Positions 38,084 to 49,563 of a stretch of 64,000 bases of DNA are shown here, one piece after another. Below the pieces are notes generated by a model. That model made no database searches. It was not told the origin of the DNA and was given only the letters and a program-made list of their open reading frames with translations. This DNA comes from Cichorium intybus (taxonomy: Eukaryota; Streptophyta; Magnoliopsida; Asterales; Asteraceae): assembly GCA_023525715.1 (NCBI GenBank), contig CM042010.1, positions 64,397,966 through 64,461,965 of the forward strand, in the 5' to 3' direction. The number at the start of each line of letters is the position of its first letter. Positions within the stretch are counted from its first letter, which is position 1. The position numbers and the translations under genes were made by a program.

Positions 38084-38570
38084 TACTTATGCTTCCATTA
38101 GAGTTGAATTTTACTATAAACACCCACTTGCATCCAACGGTTCGTTTGCTGGGGGGAAGGATTGTGTACTCCCAAAGTATTATTCTCGTATAAAGCATTA
38201 ACTTCTTCATTTACCGCTTCTGCCCATTCCTTACTTGATTTTGCTTCTTGAATAGTTTTTGGGACTCGTACTTCTGATAAAGACATGACAAACACCTTGT
38301 GTCTTGGGGACAATTTTTCATAGGACACAAAGTTACCTATAGGACACAAAGTTACCTATAGGGTGCGTGATACTTACCTTTCCAAAGTATCCAACGTTCA
38401 GATTCTGCAGTGCTTCATAGCTGTGGGTAGCGTGAAATGAAGCACCAGAATTCTTGACCCAATAGTCTTCACTATCTTCCACTGAGTCCCAATGCATCAA
38501 ACCCAGACACATTCTCAGAAGCAGAATTTCCTCTATTTGGACATCGACTCTAAAGAATGTCCACACCTCA
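38084..38570 (-). pseudogene. pol: Element G protease joined to RT start, integrase deleted
   Basis: The right-hand part encodes DYWVKNSGASFHATHSYEAL. In copia protease the first residue of the D-S-G triad is Asp; here it is Asn, so the site is dead. The left-hand part encodes IGNFVSYEKLSPRHKVFVMS and IQEAKSSKEWAEAVNEEVNA, the segment before RT. Between them the whole integrase is missing. At the junction a 19-bp unit (TAGGACACAAAGTTACCTA) is present twice in tandem (38322-38340, 38341-38359), which shifts the frame. Confidence 0.85.
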
Positions 38571-39674
38571 ACGTCATGAATAACACCAAACTTTCTGATC
38601 CCGTGATTACACCTAAGTCTGCTGACTTTCTAATCACTGTTGGATCTACCGAAAATGGATTTTCTCTTAAATACTTGATTTGTTCATCCCATGATCTGTT
38701 CTTGAACCCGTGAAACTCTGATCATCGCTGGATTTGTCTGAACGTCTGATCTTCTGTAATTCTCTAATTTTCTCCCTTTACCAATACCACATATTGAACT
38801 TTCTGACACATAAAGCCTCAATCTGCGTCTTCCACCAACTTTTCAATCTTCACTAAACGAAGCCTTGTCTGAACTTAACGACTGTTCTTCTGAACTCTGT
38901 TAAATAATCAACCTATTTAAAATACAGCGGAATACCGAACTGAGAATCAGAAACTGAAAATTTAAACTGAATCGATAAAACCCGACAAACGCTGTTGGCA
39001 CTGGTTTTTTATTTCTTTAAATTTCTTCTGAGTTCAACTGTTCTTCACCGATTAAATAGAATTTTGATTCAACTGTTCTTGGCTCGTTATTTGTAAAATA
39101 TAATCCCCACCCAAATTATTTTCGGGCTAAACTGCCTAAAACAAATGTTTGAGTGACTTTTTTGTGACTTTGACAAAGTTGAGGGACCAAACTGCAATTT
39201 TCCTGAAAGTTCAGGGACTAAACCATAATTTTCCCGAAGTTCAGGGACCAAACTGCAATTTTTCTAAAGTTCAGGGTCAAAACTGCATTTTTCTGAAAGT
39301 TCAGGACCTGTTTTTCAAATTCTGGAACTTCAGGGACCTGTTTTGCAAATTCTGGATATATGCTACAGTACTGCTACAGGAACCGCTACAGTGAACTGCT
39401 ACAGTGTCATCTTCTCCGGTGGACTCCGGCGCTACAGTGTCGTCTTCTCCGGTGAAGTGGTTTTTTCGGCCAACTTTCCGGCGAGTTTTGACCAACGTTG
39501 ACCGGTGATTTGGAGGTCTTCCGACGCTCAAAAAATTCGAAAAAATATATTTTCGGAATCTGCGGAACGAGACCTTTCCAACGGCGTAAACCAAAATCGT
39601 TTTTGAGACAAAAAAGTTTTGACCCAAAAACAGAAAATCACTCTCTGGAGCTATACCAAGGCTGTGATACTATT
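38571..39674 (-). other. Decayed leader/gag-like region between G and LTR K
   Basis: No gene is readable. It holds a tandem array of about 40-bp units (about 39168-39350; GTTCAGGGACCAAACTGCAA) and five GCTACAG motifs (39362-39437). At the right end the minus strand reads TAGTATCACAGCC, a mutated primer site next to LTR K. It may therefore be the 5' interior of a K element joined to G. Confidence 0.5.
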
Positions 39675-40000
39675 TGTTAGGATCGAGACACTTAGCATAC
39701 GAACACTAGACTCACACACTCAGCTCACAAATTAAGAACACCATAATTTAACGTGGTTCGGTCTAATCTGACCTACGTCCACCAGGTAACTAGGAGTTTA
39801 TATTCAACTACAATGTTGTGGTGTGGTACATAAATCTCTTCAACTGAAGCTCTATTTATACATATGAGAATGTATTGTGAAATGTGAAATCAAACTTCAC
39901 CAACCTTGGACTCACCAACCTTAGACTCACCAACCATTGACTTCACCAACTTCACATTTACCAACTTTGACAAACCACAAGAGTGGCTTCACACTCAACA
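39675..40000 (-). repeat. LTR K (326 bp), probable 5' LTR of a minus-strand copia element
   Basis: Runs TGTTAGGATCGAGACAC to CACTCAACA on the plus strand. A primer-like site lies on its left, so it is read on the minus strand. It resembles 62177-62515. The right flank (from 40001) is element L coding sequence. Confidence 0.78.
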
Positions 40001-40123
40001 ATAGGAACATCCAGGTCGGTATGACTAATTGAAGTGTTAGTTTCAGAGTTACCTTGTTTTTTCGAAGGTGAGTTTTCCGGGGTTGACTCATGGCTGTTGG
40101 CTGCTGTCATGACTTGCTCTACT
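40001..40123 (-). pseudogene. Element L, part left of I
   Basis: When I is removed at its CTACT duplication, the minus strand reads through the junction as LLMYKSRVEQVMTAANSH and continues STPENSPSKKQGNSE. This is the variable linker after the copia integrase domain. It ends at LTR K. Confidence 0.8.
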
Positions 40124-43100
40124 TGTAACATCCGTGTTTTGGGCCTAGGAGTTTTGGGCCTAAACCGACGAAATAAAATTTATTTTGTAAATAGGGAAAA
40201 CAAATAAATAAATAAATTTATTAGTTTTTTATATTTTATATTGAGAATAAATGAGTTAAATATAGTTTTAAAATCTGATTGTAAATCAAATATGAGAAAT
40301 TTTGTCATAAGGACTAAAAGTGTCATTTTTGCCAAACTTACCCTAAGTGGATTTGACTAGTCAAGATTTAGAAAGATTAGCAAATATTATAAAGGAATGG
40401 ATCTAGAAACTTAGTGGGAGTTAAATAATCCCTTAAGCTAATATTAATGACCAAATTGTGAAGAATTTTAGTATAAGGGACCATTTGTGTCAATTTTGGA
40501 ATCTAAGGTTTAATGCTGACCTAGACAATGACTCAAGTGAATTAAATATTTATATTAGGGGCATAAGTGTGAATTTAGAGACTTTTAGTTAGAAGAATTG
40601 ACTTTATGGGTGTTGGGTGAAGTAAGACCAAACTTCAGGGACCCTTCTTGCCAAATCTTAAAGTATGTGAGGTTTTGATGGGGGTTCTTCCCCATTTCAG
40701 CAAAATCACGATTTGGAGAGAATGAGAGGGTGAGAGTGGCGATTTTTCTAGGGTTCTTGAGGATTTGATGCTAGAGATGGAAGATGATTCAAGCTCTTCA
40801 AGTTCCTAGCCAATCTAAGGTATAAAACCTTCATCTTCTAGCTTTGAATTCGAGTTAAGGTTTGGGGTTTTGACCCAATTCGAGAGTTATGGTGGGATGA
40901 GGTTATTCCTATGATTCCCCAATGTTTATTTGATTTTTCTAAGTCATTGGAGTCTACATTCAATCCATGGATGATCTAGAACCAATTGTTAGATTCAAAT
41001 GGATGTAAAAAACCCTAGAAATTGGGGATTTGGTGAATTGTTGAGGAATCTAGAAATTGATGGATGTTTATGGTAGTTTTGGATGAGGGGATTCATTTTT
41101 AATGATTCTCTAAGGATTCCAACCCTTGATTTGTAACTTTAAACCTTGAATCACTAGAATATGGGAATTGGGTGTTAAAATGGGTTTTATTTATGTATTT
41201 GATGAATAGATATTTTGTTTAAATGGATGAATGGGTTTATTGCATCAATTTGGATGTAATAGTGGAGTAATAATCATTTCCTAAGGATTCCATGGAATGG
41301 AAGAAGGAATCTCCACTTGTAATCATCTATTGATGGATTGGAATTGGGTATTCCATGGGTTTTAACCATTTGGACCAATGATTGGAATTGGGAATTCCAT
41401 GAGGCTATCTTCATAAGAGTTATGTGGGAATGATTTCCTTAAGGGATGACCTTGGTTAAGAACTTAATAGGGTACTTAATGGTGCTTAGAGTAATGATTG
41501 ACTTGAACCATAGTTTATTATCCACTTGTTATGAGATAAGAACTTAAATTGTGATTTCCATTGGTTTAAGTCATGAACACTTGGATTGGGAGTTGAATGC
41601 TTGTAAATGAGTTATTAAATGTGTATTTTCATGTATAATTGGTCTTGGGTTGATTTGGAGCTTTAATTGGGTCAAAAGGGGGTTAAAATGACCAAAAACC
41701 AAGTTACTGCACAGCATACACGACCCGTGTGCTGATACACGACTCGTGTAGGGTCTCTGGGGCTTCGGATCAGTTTAGACCTGGGTCCTACACGACCCGT
41801 GTAGGGCTACACGACCCGTGTAGCCTAGGTTGGCCAGAAATGTCAGTTTTTGGGTTTTGAGCTTTATGGTTTGGGCTTCGGGTCCTTGTTTTAATGCCAA
41901 TCTTTGGGGACGTTTTAACTAAGATTCTCCTTATATTAGAGGGTCAAGGACTTCATTTTAGATGATGGATGATTGTTCCTTCTTAGTTCAAAGATGTATT
42001 TATAGTGCGACTTTTAGATGAATCGAGTATGATATCTTCCGTTCTTGTATTGTAGGAAGGAGATATGTTGTAGTGACTTGGAGGTGAGATTAAGGACTTG
42101 AGCTAACACTCAACTAAGATGATTTGATGGATGAGATGATGTCTAGGAGCGCCTCCAAATGCATCAAACCGTGTGTGGAGTTAGTGTTGACTCGTCAGTT
42201 GACCTTGGGTGAGTTTACCGGGAGTACACATCCCAACTAATATCTTTTGTGTGTGTTATCAAATACTTTTCATGCATAATATTATGTGCAATGTGTTATA
42301 TGATTACTACTTGTGCATTGCATGAAAATGTGTTTCTAAAGATGTGTTCAAATGAAGATTATGATGATGTTTTGAAAGATGTTTTGAGCATCCTATTTGT
42401 GCATCGCATTGCATATAGGATGGGATTGACCGAGTGAACCTTATGACGAAGATGAAATGATTGTCCCGGATTTAGGGAAATCATGATTGTCCCGGATTTA
42501 GGGAAATCAAGGGCAAAATGCCCAAAATGAGATGTTTGTCCCGGATTTAGGGAAAACCGTTCCTGACAATAGGGAACCGCATGAGGGAGTTGCTAACCCT
42601 CATGGGGCAAGTGTGATGGCCACTATTCCTAGTTTTGCCTATACGGGGATCGAGTGGCATGCTTCGTGCATGTCATTCGTGAACTTAGGTAGGTGCCATT
42701 GAGGTGAGTTGGACTTTTATGAGATGGACGTGGGTTTGGGATAGTTGCATCATGCATTGTATTTGCATATCATAACTATCTATTTTGAGTAAATCCTTAT
42801 GATGTTTTGAGTAACTTTTGAAGTGTGTGTAAAATCTATTTTTGGGGGTTTGTCCCGAGTGTGGTAGTTCACTGCTCACTCAAAATGGGTCAACCTCGGG
42901 TAAACTCACTAGGCATTTCAATTGCCTAACTTATTTTGATGTGTACTCAGGTTGAGAGGTTTAGATGACTTTAGAAGAGTTGGATGTTTAGAAGGCCACG
43001 GTTTGTGTGGTATCATTTAAGCTGTGTAATGGTATTTGAATTGTTACTACCTCGCTACTTTATAAACTAAAATGTTTTATCTAAAATGGGACCAAACAAT

Positions 43101-43290
43101 GTTTTCCGCAACTTAAACCTAAATTTATTTCTCATTAAACCCCATGTGCTTTAAAAATGATTTTGAAAGGAGATGACTTATTTGAAGATGTTGAAATTGA
43201 AGTTTTCACTAACGGATGATTTTTGGAACAATGATGTTAAACATGTGTTAAAATGATGTTTTATGAAAAGCCTTAAGCGAGGGTGTTTCA
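40124..43290 (+). repeat. Element I 5' LTR (3167 bp)
   Basis: Starts TGTAACATCCGTGTTTTGGG and ends GGGTGTTTCA. It includes three copies of TTGTCCCGGATTTAGGGAAA at 42463-42560 and the palindrome array at 41718-41821. The 62-codon frame at 42249 also occurs in the other LTR but has no supporting feature. Confidence 0.92.
41718..41821. promoter_or_regulatory. Array of four 13-bp palindrome-like sites in I 5' LTR
   Basis: ACACGACCCGTGT or ACACGACTCGTGT occur at 41718, 41737, 41790 and 41809, spaced 19/53/19. Arms ACACG/CGTGT are perfect in all four, and ACACGACTCGTGT is a full odd palindrome. The same design occurs in J with a different core. Confidence 0.6.
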
Positions 43291-44774
43291 ATTTGGTATC
43301 AGAGCATGAGTTTTAAGTGAACTAGGTACTAGGAGTAGTGCTTAGACTTAAACTATGATGCTTTTAAGGATGTTTGAACTCTTAGCTAGTTGGCCTTTAG
43401 AACTTAGTGGTAAATGATTGCTTGTGATTAGGTTCTAACCATTTAATTAGTAAACTCGGGCCGGCATGAGGAATATTTTGGGCAAACGGGATTCATGCAT
43501 GAGGATTCTTATGTGGAGATGAAGTGCAACCTTGAGTGATTATGAGTACTTGGCAACATGAGGAGCAACTTCATGTGAGTGGCAACTTCTAATGATGATA
43601 TAGGACGAATAAAGGGACAACTTTTATTGGATGAAGCTCGAAGAGTAGTGAGATTTGCAAAGTGGTGAACCTTGAGGGTCGATTAAGGGATGAAAGGGTG
43701 TGAGAAGACTAGTGGAATTGTAGTGTCAACCTTGGGAAAGCAAGGAGCATGACGAGCATAGTGTTAGTGAAGTGGATGGTAGGTGAAGACTTGGAGCTGT
43801 TGAAGAAATTCTTTGTCGTGACCCTTAAACCTTTCTTCCTTACCTTTACCTTCTTTTGAGACCCATTCGACATCTTTTGGTGTTCAAGTTGGTGACCTTG
43901 CCTTAGCTCTAGAAGACTAAGTGTATGTAAGAGTAGCATGGTTTGCGTCTTAATGCCTGAACTAGAGAAACCTTAATGTAAGACCTAGGAAGGACTTAGA
44001 TCATTAGGTTCTTTGGTAGTTAGCAATGTCTTAGTGACCAATGGAACCTTATAGGAATAATGATTTTCTAATTCATGTTAGGGTGAAGAGACAAAGATGC
44101 ATGATAAAATTAGAGGCCATAGGATCAAACCATTAACCACCTTGGGATGTGTGAAGTAGTAGATAACTTACCATAATAAGAACTTAAGAATGACGAAAGG
44201 CCAATTCTTTCAAAAGTATTGTTAAAAAAAAATTTGAGAAAAAGTTTGTAGACAATTTTGAATGAGTATATCTTACAAAATGCAAGACTTTTATAGAAAT
44301 AACTGACAAGGGGCCATCATGAATCGGTAGGAATACCCGGGATTGATGATCTCTTTGGAATTTTATTTGTATTTTAATGGAACCACATTTCAAAATTCGA
44401 TTTAGAAATTTATTGTTCTACATAAGGGATGCGAAATTTGAAGGATGCTTTTTCATGAACTCAATTAAATTTTCAAAGAACGGTCCTTTCTAAACACTAA
44501 CCACAAAGCGGAATGTTTAAGTTTTTGCAAGGACACCGAGTCCAAATTGGAAAGATTTTAAATTTAACATTTCATATTTAAGAGGAATGTGAAATAAATT
44601 TTGGATAAACAATTCTCGGAAGTAACGGGATTTTACAAAAGTGAGATTTAAGGTACTTCGAGTTATAATATTTTAAAACTAAAAATATGAGTAACTTTGG
44701 AGATTTTGGAAAAATTAATACATTATTTCTTATTATTGATTCCGGGGACGGAATCCTTTTAAGGGGTGGATAAT
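43291..44774 (+). other. Element I primer site, non-coding interior and polypurine tract
   Basis: The primer site lies at 43294-43305 and the polypurine tract at about 44756-44771. Between them no gag or pol signature is readable in any frame. Confidence 0.82.
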
Positions 44775-47700
44775 TGTAACATCCGTGTTTTGGGCCTAGG
44801 AGTTTTGGGCCTAAACCGACGAAATAAAATTTATTTTGTAAATAGGGAAAACAAATAAATAAATAAATTTATTAGTTTTTTATATTTTATATTGAGAATA
44901 AATGAGTTAAATATAGTTTTAAAATCTGATTGTAAACCAAATATGAGAAATTTTGTCATAAGGACTAAAAGTGTCATTTTTGCCAAACTTACCCTAAGTG
45001 GATTTGACTAGTCAAGATTTAGAAAGATTAGCAAATATTATAAAGGAATGGATCTAGAAACTTAGTGGGAGTTAAATAACCCCTTAAGCTAATATTAATG
45101 ACCAAATTGTGAAGAATTTTAGTATAAGGGACCATTTGTGTCAATTTTGGAATCTAAGGGTTAATGCTGACCTAGACAATGACTCAAGTGAATTAAATAT
45201 TTATATTAGGGGCATAAGTGTGAATTTAGAGACTTTTAGTTAGAAGAATTGACTTTATGGGTGTTGGGTGAAGTAAGACCAAACTTCAGGGACCCTTCTT
45301 GCCAAATCTTAAAGTATGTGAGGTTTTGATGGAGGTTCTTCCCCATTTCAGCAAAATCACGATTTGGAGAGAATGAGAGGGTGAGAGTGGCGATTTTTCT
45401 AGGGTTCTTGAGGATTTGATGCTAGAGATGGAAGATGATTCAAGCTCTTCAAGTTCCTAGCCAATCTAAGGTATAAAACCTTCATCTTCTAGCTTTGAAT
45501 TCGAGTTAAGGTTTGGGGTTTTGACCTAATTCGAGAGTTATGGTGGGATGAGGTTATTCCTATGATTCCCCAATGTGTATTTGATGTTTCTAAGTCATTG
45601 GAGTCTACATTCAATCCATGGATGATCTAGAACCAATTGTTAGATTCAAATGGGTGTTATGAACCCTAGAAATTGGGGATTTGGTGAATTGTTGAGGAAT
45701 CTAGAAATTGATGGATGTTTATGGTAGTTTTGGATGAGGGGATTCATTTTTAATGATTCCCTGAGGATTCCAACCCTTGATTTGTAACTTTAAACCTTGA
45801 ATCACTAGAATATGGGAATTGGGTGTTAAAATGGGTTTTATTTATGTATTTGATGAATAGATATTTTGTTTAAATGGATGAATGGGTTTATTGCATCAAT
45901 TTGGATGTAATAGTGGAGTAATAATCATTTCCTAAGGATTCCATGGAATGGAAGAAGGAATCTCCACTTGTAATCATCTATTGATGGATTGGAATTGGGT
46001 ATTCCATGGGTTTTAACCATTGGGACCAATGATTGGAATTGGGAATTCCATGAGGCTATCTTCATAAGAGTTATGTGGGAATGATTTCCTTAAGGGATGA
46101 CCTTGTTTAAGAACTTAATAGGGTACTTAATGGTGCTTAGAGTAATGATTGACTTGAACCATAGTTTATTATCCACTTGTTATGAGATAAGAACTTAAAT
46201 TGTGATTTCCATTGGTTTAAGTCATGAACACTTGGATTGGGAGTTGAATGCTTGTAAATGAGTTATTAAATGTGTATTTTCATGTATAATTGGTCTTGGG
46301 TTGATTTGGAGCTTTAATTGGGTCAAAAGGGGGTTAAAATGACCAAAAACCAAGTTACTGCACAGCGTACATGACCCGTGTGCTGATACACGACTCGTGT
46401 AGGGTCTCTGGGGCTTCGGATCAGTTTAGACCTGGGTCCTACACGACCCGTGTAGGGCTACACGACCCGTGTAGCCTGGGTTGGCCAGAAATGTCAATTT
46501 TTGGGTTTTGAGCTTTATGGTTTGGGCTTCGGGTCCTTGTTTTAATGCCAATCTTTGGGGACGTTTTAACTAAGATTCTCCTTATATTAGAGGGTCAAGG
46601 ACTTCATTTTAGATGATGGATGATTGTTCCTTCTTAGTTCAAAGATGTATTTATAGTGCGACTTTTAGATGAATCGAGTATGATATCTTCCGTTCTTGTA
46701 TTGTAGGAAGGAGATATGTTGTAGTGACTTGGAGGTGAGATTAAGGACTTGAGCTAACACTCAACTAAGATGATTTGATGGATGAGATGATGTCTAGGAG
46801 CGCCTCTAAATGCATCAAACCGTGTGTGGAGTTAGTGTTGACTCGTCAGTTGACCTTGGGTGAGTTTACCGGGAGTACACATCCCAACTAATATCTTTTG
46901 TGTGTGTTATCAAATACTTTTCATGCATAATATTATGTGCAATGTGTTATATGATTACTACTTGTGCATTGCATGAAAATGTGTTTCTAAAGATGTGTTC
47001 AAATGAAGATTATGATGATGTTTTGAAAGATGTTTTGAGCATCCTATTTGTGCATCGCATTGCATATACGATGGGATTGACCGAGTGAACCTTATGAAGA
47101 AGATGAAATGATTGTCCCGGATTTAGGGAAATCATGATTGTTCCGGATTTAGGGAAATCAAGGGCAAAATACCCAAAATGAGATGTTTGTCCCGGATTTA
47201 GGGAAAACCGTTCCTGACAATAGGGAACCGCATGAGGGAGTTGCTAACCCTCATGGGGCAAGTGTGATGGCCACTAGTCCTAGTTTTGCCTATACGGGGA
47301 TCGAGTGGCATGCTTCGTGCATGTCATTCGTGAACTTAGGTAGGTGCCATTGAGGTGAGTTGGACTTTTATGAGATGGACGTGGGTTTGGGATAGTTGCA
47401 TCATGCATTGCATTTGCATATCATAACTATCTATTTTGAGTAAATCCTTATGATGTTTTGAGTAACTTTTGAAGTGTGTGTAAAATCTATTTTTGGGGGT
47501 TTGTCCCGAGTGTGGTAGTTCACTGCTCACTCAAAATGGGTCAACCTCGGGTAAACTCACTAGGCATTTCAATTGCCTAACTTATTTTGATGTGTACTCA
47601 GGTTGAGAGGTTTAGATGACTTTAGAAGAGTTGGATGTTTAGAAGGCCACGGTTTGTGTGGTATCATTTAAGCTGTGTAATGGTATTTGAATTGTTACTA

Positions 47701-47945
47701 CCTCGCTACTTTATAAACTAAAATGTTTTATCTAAAATGGGACCAAACAATGTTTTCCGCAACTTAAACCTAAATTTATTTCTCATTAAAACCCATGTGC
47801 TTTAAAAATGATTTTGAAAGGAGATGACTTATTTGAAGATGTTGAAATTGAAGTTTTCACTAACGGATGATTTTTGGAACAATGATGTTAAACATGTGTT
47901 AAAATGATGTTTTATGAAAAGCCTTAAGCGACCGGTTGTTTTCCT
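44775..47945 (+). repeat. Element I 3' LTR (about 3171 bp) with aberrant end
   Basis: About 99% identical to the 5' LTR by eye, but after AAGCGA it reads CCGGTTGTTTTCCT instead of GGGTGTTTCA, so it lacks the expected CA end. The palindrome array lies at 46369-46472, with one substitution in the first site. Confidence 0.9.
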
Positions 47946-47950
47946 CTACT

Positions 47951-49125
47951 CTTGTACATTAATAGTTCCTTCTCAGTCACTGGTTTAGTGACCTCGGTTT
48001 GTACAGTAGGATCTGAAGTGGTTCTAGGGGTTTTTGTAACATGAGTAGGGTCAAGCTCTTGAAAAACGGTTCCTAGGTCTTGGTGTAGATAGCTTAAGAA
48101 CTGATATTCATTTGCACTCTCCCCCTGAATATCGATTTTGGTGTAGAAGGGTGTTTATTCAAAGAAAGTAACATATTTTGAATGATAAAACTTCCTGGTA
48201 ATTGGAGAATAACACTTGTACCCAAGTTGGCTTGGGGAATATCCCAAGAAAATACACTTTATCGACCTGGGGTCTAGCTTACTGCAATTGGGGGTATGGT
48301 TGTGGACAAAGGAGGTGCATCCGAAGACTTTTGGAGGTAAATCCGATATGTGTTGGGTGTGAGGGAAGTGCTCCTTGAACACTTGGAGTGGAGTTTGAAA
48401 TCCGAGTACCCGAGAAGGCATTCGGTTGATAAGTTACGCCGCGGTCAACACAGATACGCCCCATAAATAGTTTGGTACGAAGCTAGCAAACATTAGTGAT
48501 CGAGTTACTTCAAGTAGATGTCGATTTTTCCTTTCCGCAACTCCATTTTGCTGAGGGGTATTAACACATGAGGTACCTGCCCAACTCGGAGTGAAAGTAC
48601 TCTTTTGCATTATCGGTCTTTAGGATCTGATCTTGGTGCTAAACTGATTTTGCACCATATCATGAAAGCATTGGAAAATAGATCTGACTTCGGATTTCTC
48701 TTTCATCAAGAATATCCATGTGGTACGAGAGTGATCATCAAAGAACGTGACGAACCATCTCGCACCAGATACATTTTTTATTCTAGATGGCCCCCACACA
48801 TCACTGTAGATTAAGTGGAATGGGTATGAGGGTTTGTATGGAACTACTGGATACGAATTTCTGGTATGTTTGGATAACCGACACACTTCACAATTAAGAG
48901 AACTAGGATTTTTATTAAATAACTTGGGAAATAACTTTTCTAAGTACATAAAACTTGGATGTCCTGATCTATTATGCCATAGCATAATGTTATCCTGATA
49001 TGAAAAAGAAGTTGAAGATAGAGCCTGTGGTTGCTATTTTTTTCTTCAGGAATACCGTAGTCATGGTATGCAAATGGCAAGACGTATCAAAACCATAACG
49101 GGGACAAAAGAAAACGTGAGGTGTG
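47951..49125 (-). pseudogene. pol: Element L: copia integrase relic
   Basis: On the minus strand from about 49,010 it reads LWHNRSGHPSFMYLEKLF and CEVCRLSKHTRN (pre-integrase HHCC zinc region). YSDVWGPSRIKN follows with the first catalytic Asp. After a frameshift near 48,620 come LKTDNAKEYF with the second Asp and NGVAERKNRHLLEV with the Glu. The tail VFGCTSFVHNHTPNCSKLDP and LGYSPSQLGYKCYSP matches the segment after the core. There are at least two frameshifts and no start. Upstream (protease, gag) and downstream (RT) parts are not adjacent. Confidence 0.88.
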
Positions 49126-49139
49126 TAAATAATTTTTTG

Positions 49140-49458
49140 AGTAAATTACAGTTTTGGTCCTTGTGATTTACAAAAAATTACAGTTTTGGTCCTAGTTTTG
49201 AAAATCTTGCACTAGTGGTCCCTTTGGTTTCTAAATCTTTCACTTTTAGTCCTTGTGGTTTCCAAATCTTTCATTTTTGGTCCATGTGGTTTACACAAAT
49301 GGTAACAGAGGGAGGGACCAAAAGTGAAAGATTTGGAAACCATAGGGACCGTAATTGAAAGATTTAGGAACCACAGGGACCAAAAATGTAAGATTTTCAA
49401 AACTAGGACCAGAACAGTAATTTGGTGTAAACTACAGGGACCAAAACTGTAATTTACT
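49140..49458. mobile_element. Palindromic Mutator-like MITE (319 bp)
   Basis: The two halves are reverse complements over roughly 155 bp each, with ends AGTAAATTACAGTTTTGGT. Flanks ATAATTTTTTG (49129-49139) and ATAATTTTTTT (49459-49469) match at 10 of 11 positions, as expected for 9-11-bp Mutator-type duplications. No coding capacity. It sits at the border between element L and the GLE1 remnant. Confidence 0.82.
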
Positions 49459-49563
49459 ATAATTTTTTTAAACATAAACCAATGAATATTGATTTTATGT
49501 GATTTCATTAAACCACATTTGAATTTTTTTTTACCTTTTATTTTTGTTGGAACACAACAAAAG

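Larger units (their letters stand above)
40124..47945 (+). mobile_element. Element I: long-LTR element with short non-coding interior
   Basis: Two LTRs of about 3.17 kb (40124-43290 and 44775-47945) flank only 1484 bp. The target duplication is CTACT (40119-40123, 47946-47950), confirmed because removing I restores a continuous reading frame in L. The primer site TGGTATCAGAGC lies at 43294-43305. Before the 3' LTR come GATTCCGGGGACGGAATCC and TTTTAAGGGGTGGATA, which resemble Tekay-type chromoviruses as in J. No coding domain is visible, so it is a non-autonomous, LARD-like element. Confidence 0.88.

Noticed and set aside
42249..42437. 62-codon frame (MCVIKYFSCIILC) conserved in both LTRs of element I
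   Set aside because: Conserved only because the LTRs are copies of each other; no domain or codon signal supports it.
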